Shown piece by piece: positions 26,801-35,542 of a DNA stretch of 64,000 nt. The position numbers were made by a program, and so were the translations under genes. Source of the stretch: DATARN01 sp036264135. GTDB taxonomy: Bacteria > Actinomycetota > Acidimicrobiia > Acidimicrobiales > Palsa-688. Each line of letters starts with the position of its first letter. Positions within the stretch are counted from its first letter, which is position 1. The stretch covers positions 1-64,000 of the forward strand of contig DATARN010000058.1 of NCBI GenBank assembly GCA_036264135.1, given 5' to 3'. Under the pieces are notes generated by a model, which worked only from the letters and a program-made list of their open reading frames with translations, was not told the DNA's origin and searched no databases.

Positions 26801-27088
26801 CTACGTCCCGAGGTCCCACATGGCTTCGAGATCATGGCGGCTATAGGCCTGGAATGCGACCATCGTGCGGGTGTCGATGATGCCCGGAAGACCCGAGATG
26901 CGACGGGTGACCACGTCGGCCAGCTCCTCTTGCTCACGGACTCGCACGATGGCGACCAGATCGGCCTCACCGGCGACCGAATACACTTCGGCCACGCCCG
27001 GTACGTCGGCCAACTCGTCGGCCAGATCTGCCACGCGGCTCGGTTCGGCGTCGATCAGCACAAAGGCGTGCACCACCATCACCTGCAC
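26801..27088 (-). CDS. Stand-alone Lrp/AsnC ligand-binding (RAM) domain protein
   Basis: 95 residues with only the C-terminal regulation domain of Lrp/AsnC proteins: VVHAFVLIDAEPSRVADLADEL, GVAEVYSVAGEADLVAIVRV and RRISGLPGIIDTRTMVAF give the beta-alpha-beta-beta-alpha-beta RAM fold. No helix-turn-helix is present, so it may bind amino acids or act as a modulator rather than a repressor. The start is uncertain (GTG 27088, GTG 27082 or ATG 27079). Confidence 0.85.
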   Translation of the reverse strand: MQVMVVHAFVLIDAEPSRVADLADELADVPGVAEVYSVAGEADLVAIVRVREQEELADVVTRRISGLPGIIDTRTMVAFQAYSRHDLEAMWDLGT

Positions 27089-27191
27089 GTTAGACGGCCC
27101 CCTTTGGCCGCGGCAGGTACGGTCACCCGGCCCACGCGCCAGTTGCACCACCGGTGATCGCGAGAACCCGGCGGGGCAATAAGGTGGCCCA

Positions 27192-27416
27192 GTGCCCCCC
27201 GCCCGTTACCGCTGCGCGGCCTGCGGAAACGTCACCCGCTTCGACGTCACCATGACGCGCCAGACCCGGTCGTTCCATCACTTCACGGTGGGCGGGGAGT
27301 TGTCCGTCGAGGAGGAGCAGGTTCTGTCGGAGACTGTTGACTACATCTCGTGTCGCTGGTGCGGGTCAGGAGCGGCGGTGGAAGCCGTCAGCGAACACAC
27401 CGACAGCGGCGTCTGA
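27192..27416 (+). CDS. Small zinc-ribbon-like protein
   Basis: 74 residues from GTG 27192. Two CxxC pairs, RCAACGNVTRF near the N-terminus and SCRWCGSG near the C-terminus, suggest a zinc ribbon around a central TRSFHHFTVGGELSVEEE strand region. It resembles small conserved actinobacterial proteins of unknown function. Divergent from the Lrp-like gene. Confidence 0.7.
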   Translation: MPPARYRCAACGNVTRFDVTMTRQTRSFHHFTVGGELSVEEEQVLSETVDYISCRWCGSGAAVEAVSEHTDSGV

Positions 27417-27465
27417 TCCCCGTATCAGCAGAGTTACGGTCACACCCCCAGGGGATCATGTCGGC

Positions 27466-27660
27466 ATGAGCCTCGTGATCAGTTGCGATGAATGCGTCAT
27501 GCAGCACACCGGACACTGCCAGGACTGCGTGGTCACCTTTCTGTGGGATGAGCCGGACGCCGTTGTGATCCATCCCGATGAGGAGCGAGCGGTACGAATG
27601 CTCGGACGAGCGGGCCTGGTGCCGCACCTCCGCCACCGCAAGCGGAGCCCCTGCGCCTGA
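27466..27660 (+). CDS. Small Cys-rich conserved protein
   Basis: 64 residues from ATG 27466, with AGGGG about 11 nt upstream. The N-terminal CDECVMQHTGHCQDCVVTFLWD holds four cysteines and a His in a compact arrangement likely to bind a metal. A short helix follows (EERAVRMLGRAGLVPHLRH). It resembles uncharacterised actinobacterial small proteins; no function is assigned. Confidence 0.68.
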   Translation: MSLVISCDECVMQHTGHCQDCVVTFLWDEPDAVVIHPDEERAVRMLGRAGLVPHLRHRKRSPCA

Positions 27661-27662
27661 AT

Positions 27663-27679
27663 AACCGCTGGTCAGGCGG
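27663..27679. repeat. Second exact copy of the 17-bp candidate att core
   Basis: AACCGCTGGTCAGGCGG, identical to 1151-1167, lies 3 bp after the stop of the Cys-rich small gene. The DNA between the copies is chromosomal housekeeping sequence, so this pair does not bracket an obvious mobile element. Confidence 0.4.
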
Positions 27680-27765
27680 GGTGCCTGGTGCGCCGAATCT
27701 GAAGGCGGAGGTGGTAGCGTTTTTCGGAGGCGTCCGACCGACGGACACCCTGCTACGGGGACCCG

Positions 27766-30348
27766 GTGCAACAGCTCCACCTTGTCGGATTCACAACCGA
27801 TCACAAGGGCCTTATTCTCGGAACGCGGCGCGGCTCCGAGGAGGGCAGCTTCGTCGTAACCCTCGATCGTGCATTCGTCGAGCAGATCGAGGAGTTGTTG
27901 CGGCTACAGGCGAGTGAAGGCGCCGGCGAATCCGGATCCTCGGCCGCCAACAACGGCGTCGTGCCGCTGCGTCGACCCAAGGCCGAGAGCCGGCTGACAC
28001 CTCGCCAGGTTCAATCCATGCTGCGCACCGGCCGCAGTGTCAGCGAGGTCGCCGAGGAAGCGGGCATGTCCGAGGATTGGGTGGGACGTTTCGCGCCGCC
28101 CGTGCTGGCCGAACAGAACCGGGTCATCGAGCGCGCCATCGAACTCGCCTACAGCAAGCCCCGGCTCGGGCCGTCGACGCAGCCGCTCGGCGAGTCGGTC
28201 AGCTGGAACCTGGCCGAGCGCGGCATCGTTCTCTCCGGGCGAGCCGTTGAGGACGCATGGACGGCATTCCAACGGCCCGACGGCAGCTGGGTGGTTCGTG
28301 TGTCCTACCTGGCGGAGCGTCGGCGTCAGCATGCCGACTGGTCGGTGGACATGAGCGAGGGCTCATTGAAGGCCCTGAACCGTCTCGCCAACGACCTGGG
28401 CTATGTCGAGCCCGGCCGACGCCGGCCGACAGCGCTGCCGCCGCCCACCCCCGTGTCGGTGGCGGCTCAGCGAGCCGCGACGGCCCCACCGCGGCCGACG
28501 ACACCCGCGCCCCTGCCGCCCCGGCCGTCAGGGCGGCTGTCGCTCCTGACGACGACCAATCAGCCCGCCCGGACGGTTCCCTCGTCTGCGCCCCCCCGGC
28601 CGGCGCCGGCCGCCACTCGTTCGCCTGCTTCACCACCGGCTCCCCGGGCCGAGGGTGGCCAGTCTGACCGTCCCTCTGGCCGGCTTGGCCACGGCGACGG
28701 TGAGGCGCCGGCCGATTGGTCCGATCGGCCCAAACCCCGCGGCTCCCAAGAGACGGCGTCGGTGGCCGGCGGCGACAGCCTGCAGGAGGCGGTGAAGGAG
28801 CGGCCGCCGTTGCGTCTGCCCCGGGAATCCGGAGAGTCCGCAGAGGAGCGGCCCGTCGTGCGTCTGCCGCAAAAGTCGGTGGAGGTGGCGAAGGAGCGGC
28901 CGCCGTTGCGCCTGCCGCGCCAGTCGCGGGAGGGGGTGGCCGAGCGGCCCAGGCTGCGTTTGCCGCGGGAATCGCGGGAATCGCGGGAATCGCGGGAATC
29001 GCGAGAGCAGCGAGGGCAGCGGGAGCAACGAGAGCCCGTGACCGAGCGGGAGTCGCGGGAGCCGGTGACGCAGCGGGCGCGGGTGCGTCTACGTCGGGAG
29101 CCGGAGGCGGTCAAGAAGCTGCCGGCAGTGACTGTGCCCCACGAGCGGGCGGAGCTACCCAAGGAGCGGCCGGCGGTGCGTCTGCCCCGGGAGTTGGGGG
29201 AGGCCGCAGAGGTGCGGCCTCGGGACCGCCTGCCCCGGGAGTCGGCGGAGGCCGTAGAGGAGCGGCCTCGGGCCCGTCCGCCCCGGGACTCCGAGGAGGA
29301 TCCCAAGGACCGGCCGCCGGTACGCCTGCCGCGCGATCCGGAGGCGGTGAAGGAGCGGCCGGCGGTGCGTCTGCCGCGGGAGCCCGGTGAGACGACCGAG
29401 CGGCCGCGGATACGTCTGCCGCGGGAAACAAGGGAGACGCCGGGGGAGCGGCCCGGGGTGCGCCTACCGCGCCAATCGGAGGAGTCTGGGGGGGACGCCA
29501 AGGAGCGGCCCCCGGTGCGCCGGGAAAGGGGCGAGGAGACGGACAGGCCTCGACGGCTAGTGGCGCGGGAAGAGGATCGCAGTGGGGCGCCCGATCGACC
29601 GGCGCGTGCGGAACTTCAGCCGGGGCGCCCTCGACCGATGCAACGGGAGACCGAATCGCCCGCAACCGGCGAAACGGCCCCACCCGAGCCCAAGCCGCGC
29701 CGGGAACGACCACTCCGGGCGCCGTCGCGCCAGCTGCGAGCCGAGCCCAGCGCACCGGTTCCATCACCGCCACGGCGGCCCCTCACCGCATCCAGGGTGG
29801 AGCGACCGGAAGCGCCTCGGGATCCCTCCGCCTCGTCGTCGCCCCAGCCGCCGAGGCGAGCGGTCCGGTTACCTCAGGTCGTCCCCAACAACCACGGTGT
29901 TTCGGCCGTCGACGCGGCGGCGGAGCCACGTCGGCCCCTGCGCGCTCGCCGGATCGTGATCGATGACCTCCGTGACGACCATCTCGCCGAGGTTCAGCCG
30001 GCGCCGGCTCGGCGCCGCGGCGGAATCGAACATCAGGACGCATTCGAGTTCCCCGAACAACCGATGGACGATGACCCGATTACTGCCCCGGTGCCGGTGC
30101 TCGACATGCTCGACTACGAGTTCGGCGGCGATATCGACCAGGCCGGTGACGACGAGGGCGCGGCGGGCGCGACGGAAGGTGATTTTTCCGGCGACTTCGG
30201 CGGCCCGCACGATCAGGTCCTCATCAGGACCGGGCAAGCCGGGGCGCCGCCGAACCCGAATGCCCGTAACGGTGCCAAGGCGAGTGGCGACACTGACGAC
30301 CGCCGGGGTCGGCGACGGCTGCGCCGTCGGGGCCAGGACCCGTCCTAA
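27766..30348 (+). CDS. sepH: SepH-like septation protein with greatly expanded repeat linker
   Basis: 860 residues from GTG 27766. The N-terminal DUF3071 domain (about 1-215: LHLVGFTTDHKGLILGTRRG, then the helix-turn-helix LTPRQVQSMLRTGRSVSEVA and SEDWVGRFAPPVLAE) is that of SepH, which stimulates FtsZ assembly in Actinobacteria. The rest is predicted disordered: a proline-rich part, then about 15 degenerate repeats on the theme ERPxVRLPRE, with four perfect 9-bp repeats encoding RESRESRES. Known SepH proteins are, from memory, near 340 residues, so this linker is far longer. The C-terminus turns acidic (DDDPITAPVPVLDMLDYEFGGD). Confidence 0.88.
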   Translation: MQQLHLVGFTTDHKGLILGTRRGSEEGSFVVTLDRAFVEQIEELLRLQASEGAGESGSSAANNGVVPLRRPKAESRLTPRQVQSMLRTGRSVSEVAEEAGMSEDWVGRFAPPVLAEQNRVIERAIELAYSKPRLGPSTQPLGESVSWNLAERGIVLSGRAVEDAWTAFQRPDGSWVVRVSYLAERRRQHADWSVDMSEGSLKALNRLANDLGYVEPGRRRPTALPPPTPVSVAAQRAATAPPRPTTPAPLPPRPSGRLSLLTTTNQPARTVPSSAPPRPAPAATRSPASPPAPRAEGGQSDRPSGRLGHGDGEAPADWSDRPKPRGSQETASVAGGDSLQEAVKERPPLRLPRESGESAEERPVVRLPQKSVEVAKERPPLRLPRQSREGVAERPRLRLPRESRESRESRESREQRGQREQREPVTERESREPVTQRARVRLRREPEAVKKLPAVTVPHERAELPKERPAVRLPRELGEAAEVRPRDRLPRESAEAVEERPRARPPRDSEEDPKDRPPVRLPRDPEAVKERPAVRLPREPGETTERPRIRLPRETRETPGERPGVRLPRQSEESGGDAKERPPVRRERGEETDRPRRLVAREEDRSGAPDRPARAELQPGRPRPMQRETESPATGETAPPEPKPRRERPLRAPSRQLRAEPSAPVPSPPRRPLTASRVERPEAPRDPSASSSPQPPRRAVRLPQVVPNNHGVSAVDAAAEPRRPLRARRIVIDDLRDDHLAEVQPAPARRRGGIEHQDAFEFPEQPMDDDPITAPVPVLDMLDYEFGGDIDQAGDDEGAAGATEGDFSGDFGGPHDQVLIRTGQAGAPPNPNARNGAKASGDTDDRRGRRRLRRRGQDPS
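28965..29000 (+). repeat. 9-bp tandem repeat inside sepH
   Basis: Four perfect copies of GCGGGAATC in register with codons (Arg-Glu-Ser), flanked by further degenerate copies. Slippage here would lengthen or shorten the disordered linker without breaking the frame. Confidence 0.85.
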
Positions 30349-30368
30349 CGGAGGGCGTCACGCCGGCG

Positions 30369-31523
30369 GTGCCTCCCGGACTGGCGGAGGAGGTCAGGAA
30401 GACGGGGCTGGAGGCCGGTCTCGATGCCGTCGGGGTGGCTCCGGCCCGCCCATTCGAGGACACTCGCCGTCACCTCGAGGAGCGACGCCAGGCCGGGCTG
30501 CACGGGGGAATGGCCTTTACCTACCGCAATCCCGCCCGCTCGACCGAGCCGGAACGGATTCTCCCCGGCGCCCAGGCCATCGTGGTCGGAGCTCGCCGCT
30601 ATCCGTCTCGACGGTCGGTTGCCGGTGGTGAGTCAGAAGGCGGCGGCCAATCTGCCTCTCGTCCCATGGGCGTGGTCGCTCGTTACGCCTCGGCCGACTA
30701 CTACCAACCTCTCCGCGACGGTCTGGCCGCCGTCGCCGACCGATTGCGGGCGGCCGGGTTCCGGGCGACCGTCGTGGCCGACGACAACGCCTTGGTCGAC
30801 CGGGCGGCGGCGCACCGGGCAGGACTCGGGTGGTACGGCAAGAACACCAACCTGCTCCTCCCCGGCAACGGGTCGTGGTTCGTATTGGGCAGCGTCGTGA
30901 CCGACGCAGCGTTGCCCTCGGCGCGGCAACCGCTGGCCGACGGGTGCGGGTCGTGTCGCCGTTGCCTACCCGCCTGTCCCACGGGAGCGTTAGTCGCACC
31001 TGGGGTCCTCGATGCCCGCCGCTGCCTGGCCTGGCTCGTGCAGGCACCGGGAGTGTTTCCCCGGGAGTACCGCGCCGCGCTCGGGGCGCGCCTCTACGGG
31101 TGCGACGACTGCCAGGAGGTGTGCCCGGAAAACGTGGCCGCAGACCGCGCCGCGGCCGCGGCCGATGGCCGGATCACGGCCCACGACACAAGCGACAGTC
31201 CGGCTGTCGACCTGCTCGAACTCCTCGCCGCCAGCGATGACGAACTCATGGGCCGCCACGGCCGCTGGTACATCCCGCGCCGCCAACCGCGCTACCTCAG
31301 GCGCAACGCATTGGTGGCGCTGGGAAACATCGCCGACGGCCGCGACCCCGACGTGGAGATGGCGCTGCGCCGGGCACTAGCCGATCCCGACCCGATCCTC
31401 CGCGCCCACGCGGTATGGGCCGCGTCCCGGCTCGCCCGCCCCGACCTGATCGCCCCGTTGATCGACGACGACGACCCCACGGTGCGCCAGGAGATTGCCT
31501 GGGCCAACGGTGATCTGACGTAG
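30369..31523 (+). CDS. queG: Epoxyqueuosine reductase
   Basis: 384 residues, cytosolic cobalamin- and iron-sulfur-dependent enzyme that makes queuosine in tRNA from epoxyqueuosine. Family motifs: GLDAVGVAPARPFED, MAFTYRNPARSTEPE, RAGLGWYGKNTNLL, two 4Fe-4S sets CGSCRRCLPACPTGAL and CDDCQEVCPEN, then C-terminal HEAT-like repeats (RRNALVALGNIADGRD, DPTVRQEIAWA). GTG 30369, 20 bp after sepH. With nrdJ it is the second B12-dependent enzyme in the window. Confidence 0.94.
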   Translation: MPPGLAEEVRKTGLEAGLDAVGVAPARPFEDTRRHLEERRQAGLHGGMAFTYRNPARSTEPERILPGAQAIVVGARRYPSRRSVAGGESEGGGQSASRPMGVVARYASADYYQPLRDGLAAVADRLRAAGFRATVVADDNALVDRAAAHRAGLGWYGKNTNLLLPGNGSWFVLGSVVTDAALPSARQPLADGCGSCRRCLPACPTGALVAPGVLDARRCLAWLVQAPGVFPREYRAALGARLYGCDDCQEVCPENVAADRAAAAADGRITAHDTSDSPAVDLLELLAASDDELMGRHGRWYIPRRQPRYLRRNALVALGNIADGRDPDVEMALRRALADPDPILRAHAVWAASRLARPDLIAPLIDDDDPTVRQEIAWANGDLT

Positions 31524-31612
31524 CCGTGCCCGAGGTGAGAGGCTGGCGAGGTCGAGGCCCTCGCCGCCGACTTTTCGCCCTCCCCACCCGACTACGCCAG
31601 GCTCCGAGCGCC

Positions 31613-32758
31613 GTGCCCCACCTCCTTGTCACGAATGACTTCCCGCCCAAGATCGGCGGAATTCAGTCCTACCTCTGGGAGCTGTGGCGCCGCTTGCCCG
31701 CCGGCGAGGCCACCGTGTTCACGACCGGCCTCGGCGGCAAGGAACTGTTCGACCAGGGGCAGCCCTTCCGGATTATCCGCACCCGGCGCCCCGTCCTCCT
31801 GCCGACTCCTGCGCTGGCCCGCCGGGTCCGCCGTCTGGCCGCCGAGGTCGGCGCCAAGGCCGTAGTCCTGGATCCGGTGCTGCCCCTCGGCCGGGTCGGC
31901 CCCTCGCTGGGGCTGCCCTATGCCGTGGTCCTGCATGGCGCCGAAATCACGGTACCGGGCCGCCTTCCCCCAACCCGGACAATGCTGGCGTCGATCGTCT
32001 CCCGGGCGTCGCTGGTCATCGCCGCGGGCGGCTACCCCGAGCGGGAGGCCCGCAGAGCGGTCGGCGAAGACAAGCCGTTCCCACCGGTGGTGCAGATTCC
32101 GCCGGGCGTCGATATCTCACGTTTCCATCCGCTGGCCGCCATCGACCGGGCTGCCGCCCGGGCCCGGCTACGCCTGCCACCGACCGGCTCGTTGATCGTC
32201 AGTGTCAGCCGGCTGGTGCCCCGAAAGGGGATGGACGTTCTCATTCGGGCGGCCGCCCTGCTCGCGCCCCGCCATCCCGATCTCACCCTGGCCATCTCCG
32301 GCGCCGGCCGAGATCTCCCTCGCCTGCGTCGCTTGGTGAAGTCCACCGACGCGCCGGTGCGGCTTCTCGGGCGCGCCGCCGACCTCGACCTTCCCGATCT
32401 CTACGGCAGTGCCGACGTCTTCGCCATGTGCTGCCGGCGCCGGTGGGGTGGGTTGGAACAGGAGGGGTTTGGGATCGTGTTCCTCGAGGCGGCGGCCTGC
32501 GGTGTTCCCTGCGTTGCGGGCGATAGCGGTGGGGCCGCTGAGGCGGTGGCGGACGATAAAACGGGATTCGTGGTGCACGACCCCAGCGACCCTCGGGCGG
32601 TGGCCGCCGTCCTCGGGCGGCTGCTTGACGATGGCGAACTGGCTTCGCGGCAGGGCCAGGCGGCTCGCAGCAGGGTCGAGAAGGAGTTCGACTACGACAT
32701 CCTGGCCCAACGCCTGGAGAACGCCTTGGTCACGCTGACGGGCGGTGTACCGGCGTGA
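31613..32758 (+). CDS. GT4 glycosyltransferase, PimB-like (phosphatidylinositol mannoside synthesis)
   Basis: 381 residues, two Rossmann domains (GT-B). The start VPHLLVTNDFPPKIGGIQSYL matches GDP-mannose:PIM1 alpha-1,6-mannosyltransferases (PimB'). Nucleotide-sugar motifs: SVSRLVPRKGMDVLI (about 202) and the acidic EQEGFGIVFLEAAACGVP loop (about 283). GTG 31613 is chosen over the longer GTG 31526 frame because homologues begin here. Its stop overlaps the next gene (GTGA). Acceptor assignment to PIM rests on family resemblance. Confidence 0.87.
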   Translation: MPHLLVTNDFPPKIGGIQSYLWELWRRLPAGEATVFTTGLGGKELFDQGQPFRIIRTRRPVLLPTPALARRVRRLAAEVGAKAVVLDPVLPLGRVGPSLGLPYAVVLHGAEITVPGRLPPTRTMLASIVSRASLVIAAGGYPEREARRAVGEDKPFPPVVQIPPGVDISRFHPLAAIDRAAARARLRLPPTGSLIVSVSRLVPRKGMDVLIRAAALLAPRHPDLTLAISGAGRDLPRLRRLVKSTDAPVRLLGRAADLDLPDLYGSADVFAMCCRRRWGGLEQEGFGIVFLEAAACGVPCVAGDSGGAAEAVADDKTGFVVHDPSDPRAVAAVLGRLLDDGELASRQGQAARSRVEKEFDYDILAQRLENALVTLTGGVPA

Positions 32759-33393
32759 GCGGGCGGCAGAGGAAGGGGGTGGCCGGCCAACGACGCTCGA
32801 TGCCGGGTGGCGCCGAGGCCGTGCGGGCCGAGCGCCGGGCTCGGGCGGCCGCCGCGGGGGTGGTCGCCGGGGCACCGGGAGCGCCGGCGACGCTCGGCCA
32901 TGGCGTCCCGGTGGGGGAAGCCATCATCCGCTCGGCGTGGATCGGGACGGCGGTGTTCATCGTGGCTACCGCGGCGGCGGCGTTCATTCCGTCGGCGCGG
33001 ATCGCGGCAGTGGTGGTCGACCTGGCCCTCCTGCTGGCCGGCAGCGTCATCTATTTTTGGGGGTGGGCGCTGGCCGCCGGGCGCAGTCGGGATGACCAGA
33101 TCAGCCTGTGGAACCTGATCCTGCTCGAGGACGCGGCGCCGACCCGTGTACGGGCCCGGCTGCTCGGCGCCTTGGCCGTCCAAGTGGTATTGGCGGGAGC
33201 GACGTGTTGGATCACCGCGGCGCTCGCCTTCGGTTGGTTGGTCCCGGTCTGGGGGCTGGCCCACTGCGAGCTGTGGGGCGCACGGTATGGGGTTTTCCCG
33301 GCCCGAGATATGCCGGCGAAAGGCGAGGCGGACACCAAGTCAGCGGCCCGGGTGCCGGTGCGGCGTGGGGCGGCCCGTAGGGGACGGCGATAA
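32755..33393 (+). CDS. Four-helix membrane protein of unknown function
   Basis: 212 residues from GTG 32755, overlapping the mannosyltransferase stop by 4 bp. A basic N-terminus (about 1-55) precedes TM helices around SAWIGTAVFIVATAAAAFI, AAVVVDLALLLAGSVIYFW, LLGALAVQVVLAGATCWIT and AALAFGWLVPVWGLAHCEL, with a positively charged tail. Translational coupling suggests a link to PIM/lipid synthesis. No family assigned with confidence. Confidence 0.75.
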   Translation: MSGRQRKGVAGQRRSMPGGAEAVRAERRARAAAAGVVAGAPGAPATLGHGVPVGEAIIRSAWIGTAVFIVATAAAAFIPSARIAAVVVDLALLLAGSVIYFWGWALAAGRSRDDQISLWNLILLEDAAPTRVRARLLGALAVQVVLAGATCWITAALAFGWLVPVWGLAHCELWGARYGVFPARDMPAKGEADTKSAARVPVRRGAARRGRR

Positions 33394-33398
33394 TCTGC

Positions 33399-33423
33399 CG
33401 CCACGGTCGTAACCGTCGTGGCG
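33399..33423 (+). terminator. Weak hairpin after membrane-protein gene
   Basis: CGCCACGGT pairs with ACC(GTC)GTGGCG around a CGTA loop, just after the stop at 33393. It has a 3-nt bulge and no T-run; a terminator role is tentative. Confidence 0.3.
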
Positions 33424-33508
33424 CCCTGAACGGCTGATTCTCGATTGCCCCTACCGGATGGTCCGGCTCCGACATACTGACCCGGGCGGCGATAGGAGAG
33501 AGGTCGAG

Positions 33509-33952
33509 GTGGAGGAACAGGTCGTCGAACGAGCGATGATCCGGGCCACGCCTGAGGACCTCTTTGCGATCCTGACCGAGTTCGAGTCGTACCCGTCGTG
33601 GTCCAGCGACGTGAAAGCCGTCCGGGTCCTCGAGCGCGACGACGAAGGAAGAGGGACCAAGGTTGTCTTTCGGGTGGCGGCCTTCGGCCGGAGCACGTCG
33701 CCGACGCTGGCGTATGACTACGGCGGCGCCCCTTTCCGGCTTTCCTGGGCTCAGGTTGCGGGCGACCTGACGCGCCGCTACGACGGCTCCTACTCGTTCG
33801 AGGCGTCGACAGCCGGCGACGCCGAGACGGAGGTGCGTTATCAGATCACCGTTGACCTTCGAGTTCCTTTGCCGGGATTCGTGAAGCGCCGCGCCGAGAG
33901 CCTGGTCGGCGTCAAGGTGCTCCGCGAGTTGAAGGCCCGGGCGGAGGGCTGA
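33509..33952 (+). CDS. SRPBCC (START/cyclase-type) protein
   Basis: 147 residues from GTG 33509, with AGGAGAG at 33494-33500. The helix-grip fold is seen in EEQVVERAMIRATPEDLFAI, LTEFESYPSWSSDVKAVRVL, AYDYGGAPFRLSWAQVAG and a long C-terminal helix VKRRAESLVGVKVLRELKA. Members of this polyketide-cyclase/dehydrase-like group bind lipids or hydrophobic ligands; the ligand here is unknown. Confidence 0.85.
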   Translation: MEEQVVERAMIRATPEDLFAILTEFESYPSWSSDVKAVRVLERDDEGRGTKVVFRVAAFGRSTSPTLAYDYGGAPFRLSWAQVAGDLTRRYDGSYSFEASTAGDAETEVRYQITVDLRVPLPGFVKRRAESLVGVKVLRELKARAEG

Positions 33953-34061
33953 CCGGCTCGGCGGAGGTGCCCCGCCGCCACCGGGTTCACCGGGAAGGCC
34001 GGTGGGCAAAACCTCGGCGGGAGCGCCCAGCACGCTCCGCCGGCGCCGTAGCCTCCGAAGC

Positions 34062-34550
34062 ATGACGATCTACGACATCGATCTCCACGGGCTGAGCGGT
34101 GAGCCCCTTGACCTGCACGGTTTCGAGGGCCAGGCGGTGCTCATCGTGAACGTAGCTTCCAAGTGCGGGCTGACGCCCCAGTACACCGGCCTGGAGCACC
34201 TCCAGGAGCGATACGGCGACCGCGGGTTCACCGTCCTCGGCGTGCCGTGCAATCAGTTCGGGGCCCAGGAACCCGGGACGCCGGAGGAGATCGCTACGTT
34301 CTGCTCGACGACCTACGGTGTTTCGTTCCCGCTGACCGAGAAGGTCGAGGTCAACGGCGAAGGTCGTCATCCGCTGTACCAGCAACTGGTGGTCAATCCC
34401 GACGAGACCGGCGCGGCGGGCGATATTCAGTGGAACTTCGAGAAGTTCCTGGTTTCCCCCGACGGCGACGTGGTCCGCCGGTTCCGCCCCACGACCGATC
34501 CCGAGGCGGAGGAGGTCGTCGCCGCCATCGAGTCCGTGCTCGCCGGCTAG
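34062..34550 (+). CDS. Glutathione peroxidase-family thiol peroxidase
   Basis: 162 residues. The catalytic tetrad is visible: Cys in NVASKCGLTPQY (about residue 36), Gln in CNQFGAQEPGTPEEI, Trp and Asn in IQWNFEKFLV. The peroxidatic residue is cysteine, not selenocysteine. In bacteria such enzymes generally use thioredoxin, or mycothiol/mycoredoxin in Actinobacteria, rather than glutathione. ATG 34062. The SpoU gene follows 9 bp later. Confidence 0.93.
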   Translation: MTIYDIDLHGLSGEPLDLHGFEGQAVLIVNVASKCGLTPQYTGLEHLQERYGDRGFTVLGVPCNQFGAQEPGTPEEIATFCSTTYGVSFPLTEKVEVNGEGRHPLYQQLVVNPDETGAAGDIQWNFEKFLVSPDGDVVRRFRPTTDPEAEEVVAAIESVLAG

Positions 34551-34559
34551 GCCCGGCGG

Positions 34560-35369
34560 GTGGGTCCCCTCGTCGCCATCGGGGATCCCGCCGACCCTCG
34601 GGTCGACGACTACCGCAACCTCACCGACGCCGAGTTGCGCCAGCGCATCGAGCCCGCGGCCAGCCTCTTCATGGTCGAGGGCCCGGCGACCATCCGGCAA
34701 TTGCTGGTGTCGTCCTACCCCGTGCGGTCGTTGCTGCTGACCGAGCACCGCCTCGCGGAACTGCGCCCCGAGCTCGTCGCCGCCGATGGCGACTGGCCCG
34801 TCTATGTAGCTGCCACCGAGGTACTGCGGGCCATCACCGGGTTCCGCTTCCATCGCGGCGCCTTGGCGGCGGCCCGGCGACCGCCAGCCGCGGCCTGGCG
34901 TGAGGTTGCCACCGGACCCTTGTTGGTGGTCGCCGAGGGTATCGGCGACCACGAGAACATGGGCGCCCTATTCCGCAACGCTGCGGCCTTCGGGGTGGAC
35001 GCCATCCTTCTCAGCCCGAGCGCCGTCGACCCGCTCTACCGTCGCGCCGTCCGGGTGTCGATGGGCCATGTCCTGCGCGTCCCGTGGGCGCGCCTGGATC
35101 CGTGGCCGGCGGCGTTGGACGACCTGCGTGCCGGCGGCCACCGGTTGCTCGCCCTGACGCCGGCGCCCGAGGGGCGTTTCCTGCACGACGTGCGCCGCCC
35201 GACGGAGCCCATCGCCCTGTTGGTGGGCGCCGAGGGCCCCGGACTGTCCTCCGACGCCTTGGCCCGGGCCGACGAGCGCGTTCGCATCCCAATGGCCTCG
35301 GGCGTCGATTCCCTCAACGTGGCCACCGCCGCCGCGGTCGCCCTCCACGCCCTTACCCGTCTCCAGTAG
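34560..35369 (+). CDS. SpoU/TrmH-family RNA 2'-O-methyltransferase
   Basis: 269 residues from GTG 34560. An N-terminal substrate-binding domain (about 1-110; LFMVEGPATIRQLLVS) precedes the knotted SPOUT domain with motif 1 AEGIGDHENMGALFRNAAAF, motif 2 LLVGAEGPGLS and motif 3 IPMASGVDSLNVATAAAVAL. It methylates a ribose in rRNA or tRNA using SAM; the exact target cannot be read from the sequence. Confidence 0.93.
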   Translation: MGPLVAIGDPADPRVDDYRNLTDAELRQRIEPAASLFMVEGPATIRQLLVSSYPVRSLLLTEHRLAELRPELVAADGDWPVYVAATEVLRAITGFRFHRGALAAARRPPAAAWREVATGPLLVVAEGIGDHENMGALFRNAAAFGVDAILLSPSAVDPLYRRAVRVSMGHVLRVPWARLDPWPAALDDLRAGGHRLLALTPAPEGRFLHDVRRPTEPIALLVGAEGPGLSSDALARADERVRIPMASGVDSLNVATAAAVALHALTRLQ

Positions 35370-35402
35370 CCGGCCGGCGCCGCCCGGCGCCGACGGTTGG
35401 CG

Positions 35403-35450
35403 TTCTGTGTGGACTCCCGGCGTGCGGGTGCGCCCGGAGTCTGCACAGAA
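35403..35450 (+). terminator. Long hairpin between SpoU and ROK genes
   Basis: Arms 35403-35422 and 35431-35450 pair over 20 positions with three mismatches (TTCTGTG...GACTCC...GGCG against the complement) around an 8-nt loop. It sits 34 bp after the methyltransferase stop and is followed by GC-rich DNA, not a T-run. It is a candidate terminator or structured RNA element. Confidence 0.5.
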
Positions 35451-35542
35451 TGGCCCCGCCCCGCCCCGCCCGCCCCGCCCCGGCCACCCGGACGAGCCCG
35501 CCGACCCCGCCGGCGTCGCCTCGACCCACGTACGCTCGGTGA

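Noticed and set aside
28785..29600. CRISPR-like regularly repeated DNA
   Set aside because: The repeats are codon-phased, degenerate and inside the sepH coding frame; there are no spacers of constant length.
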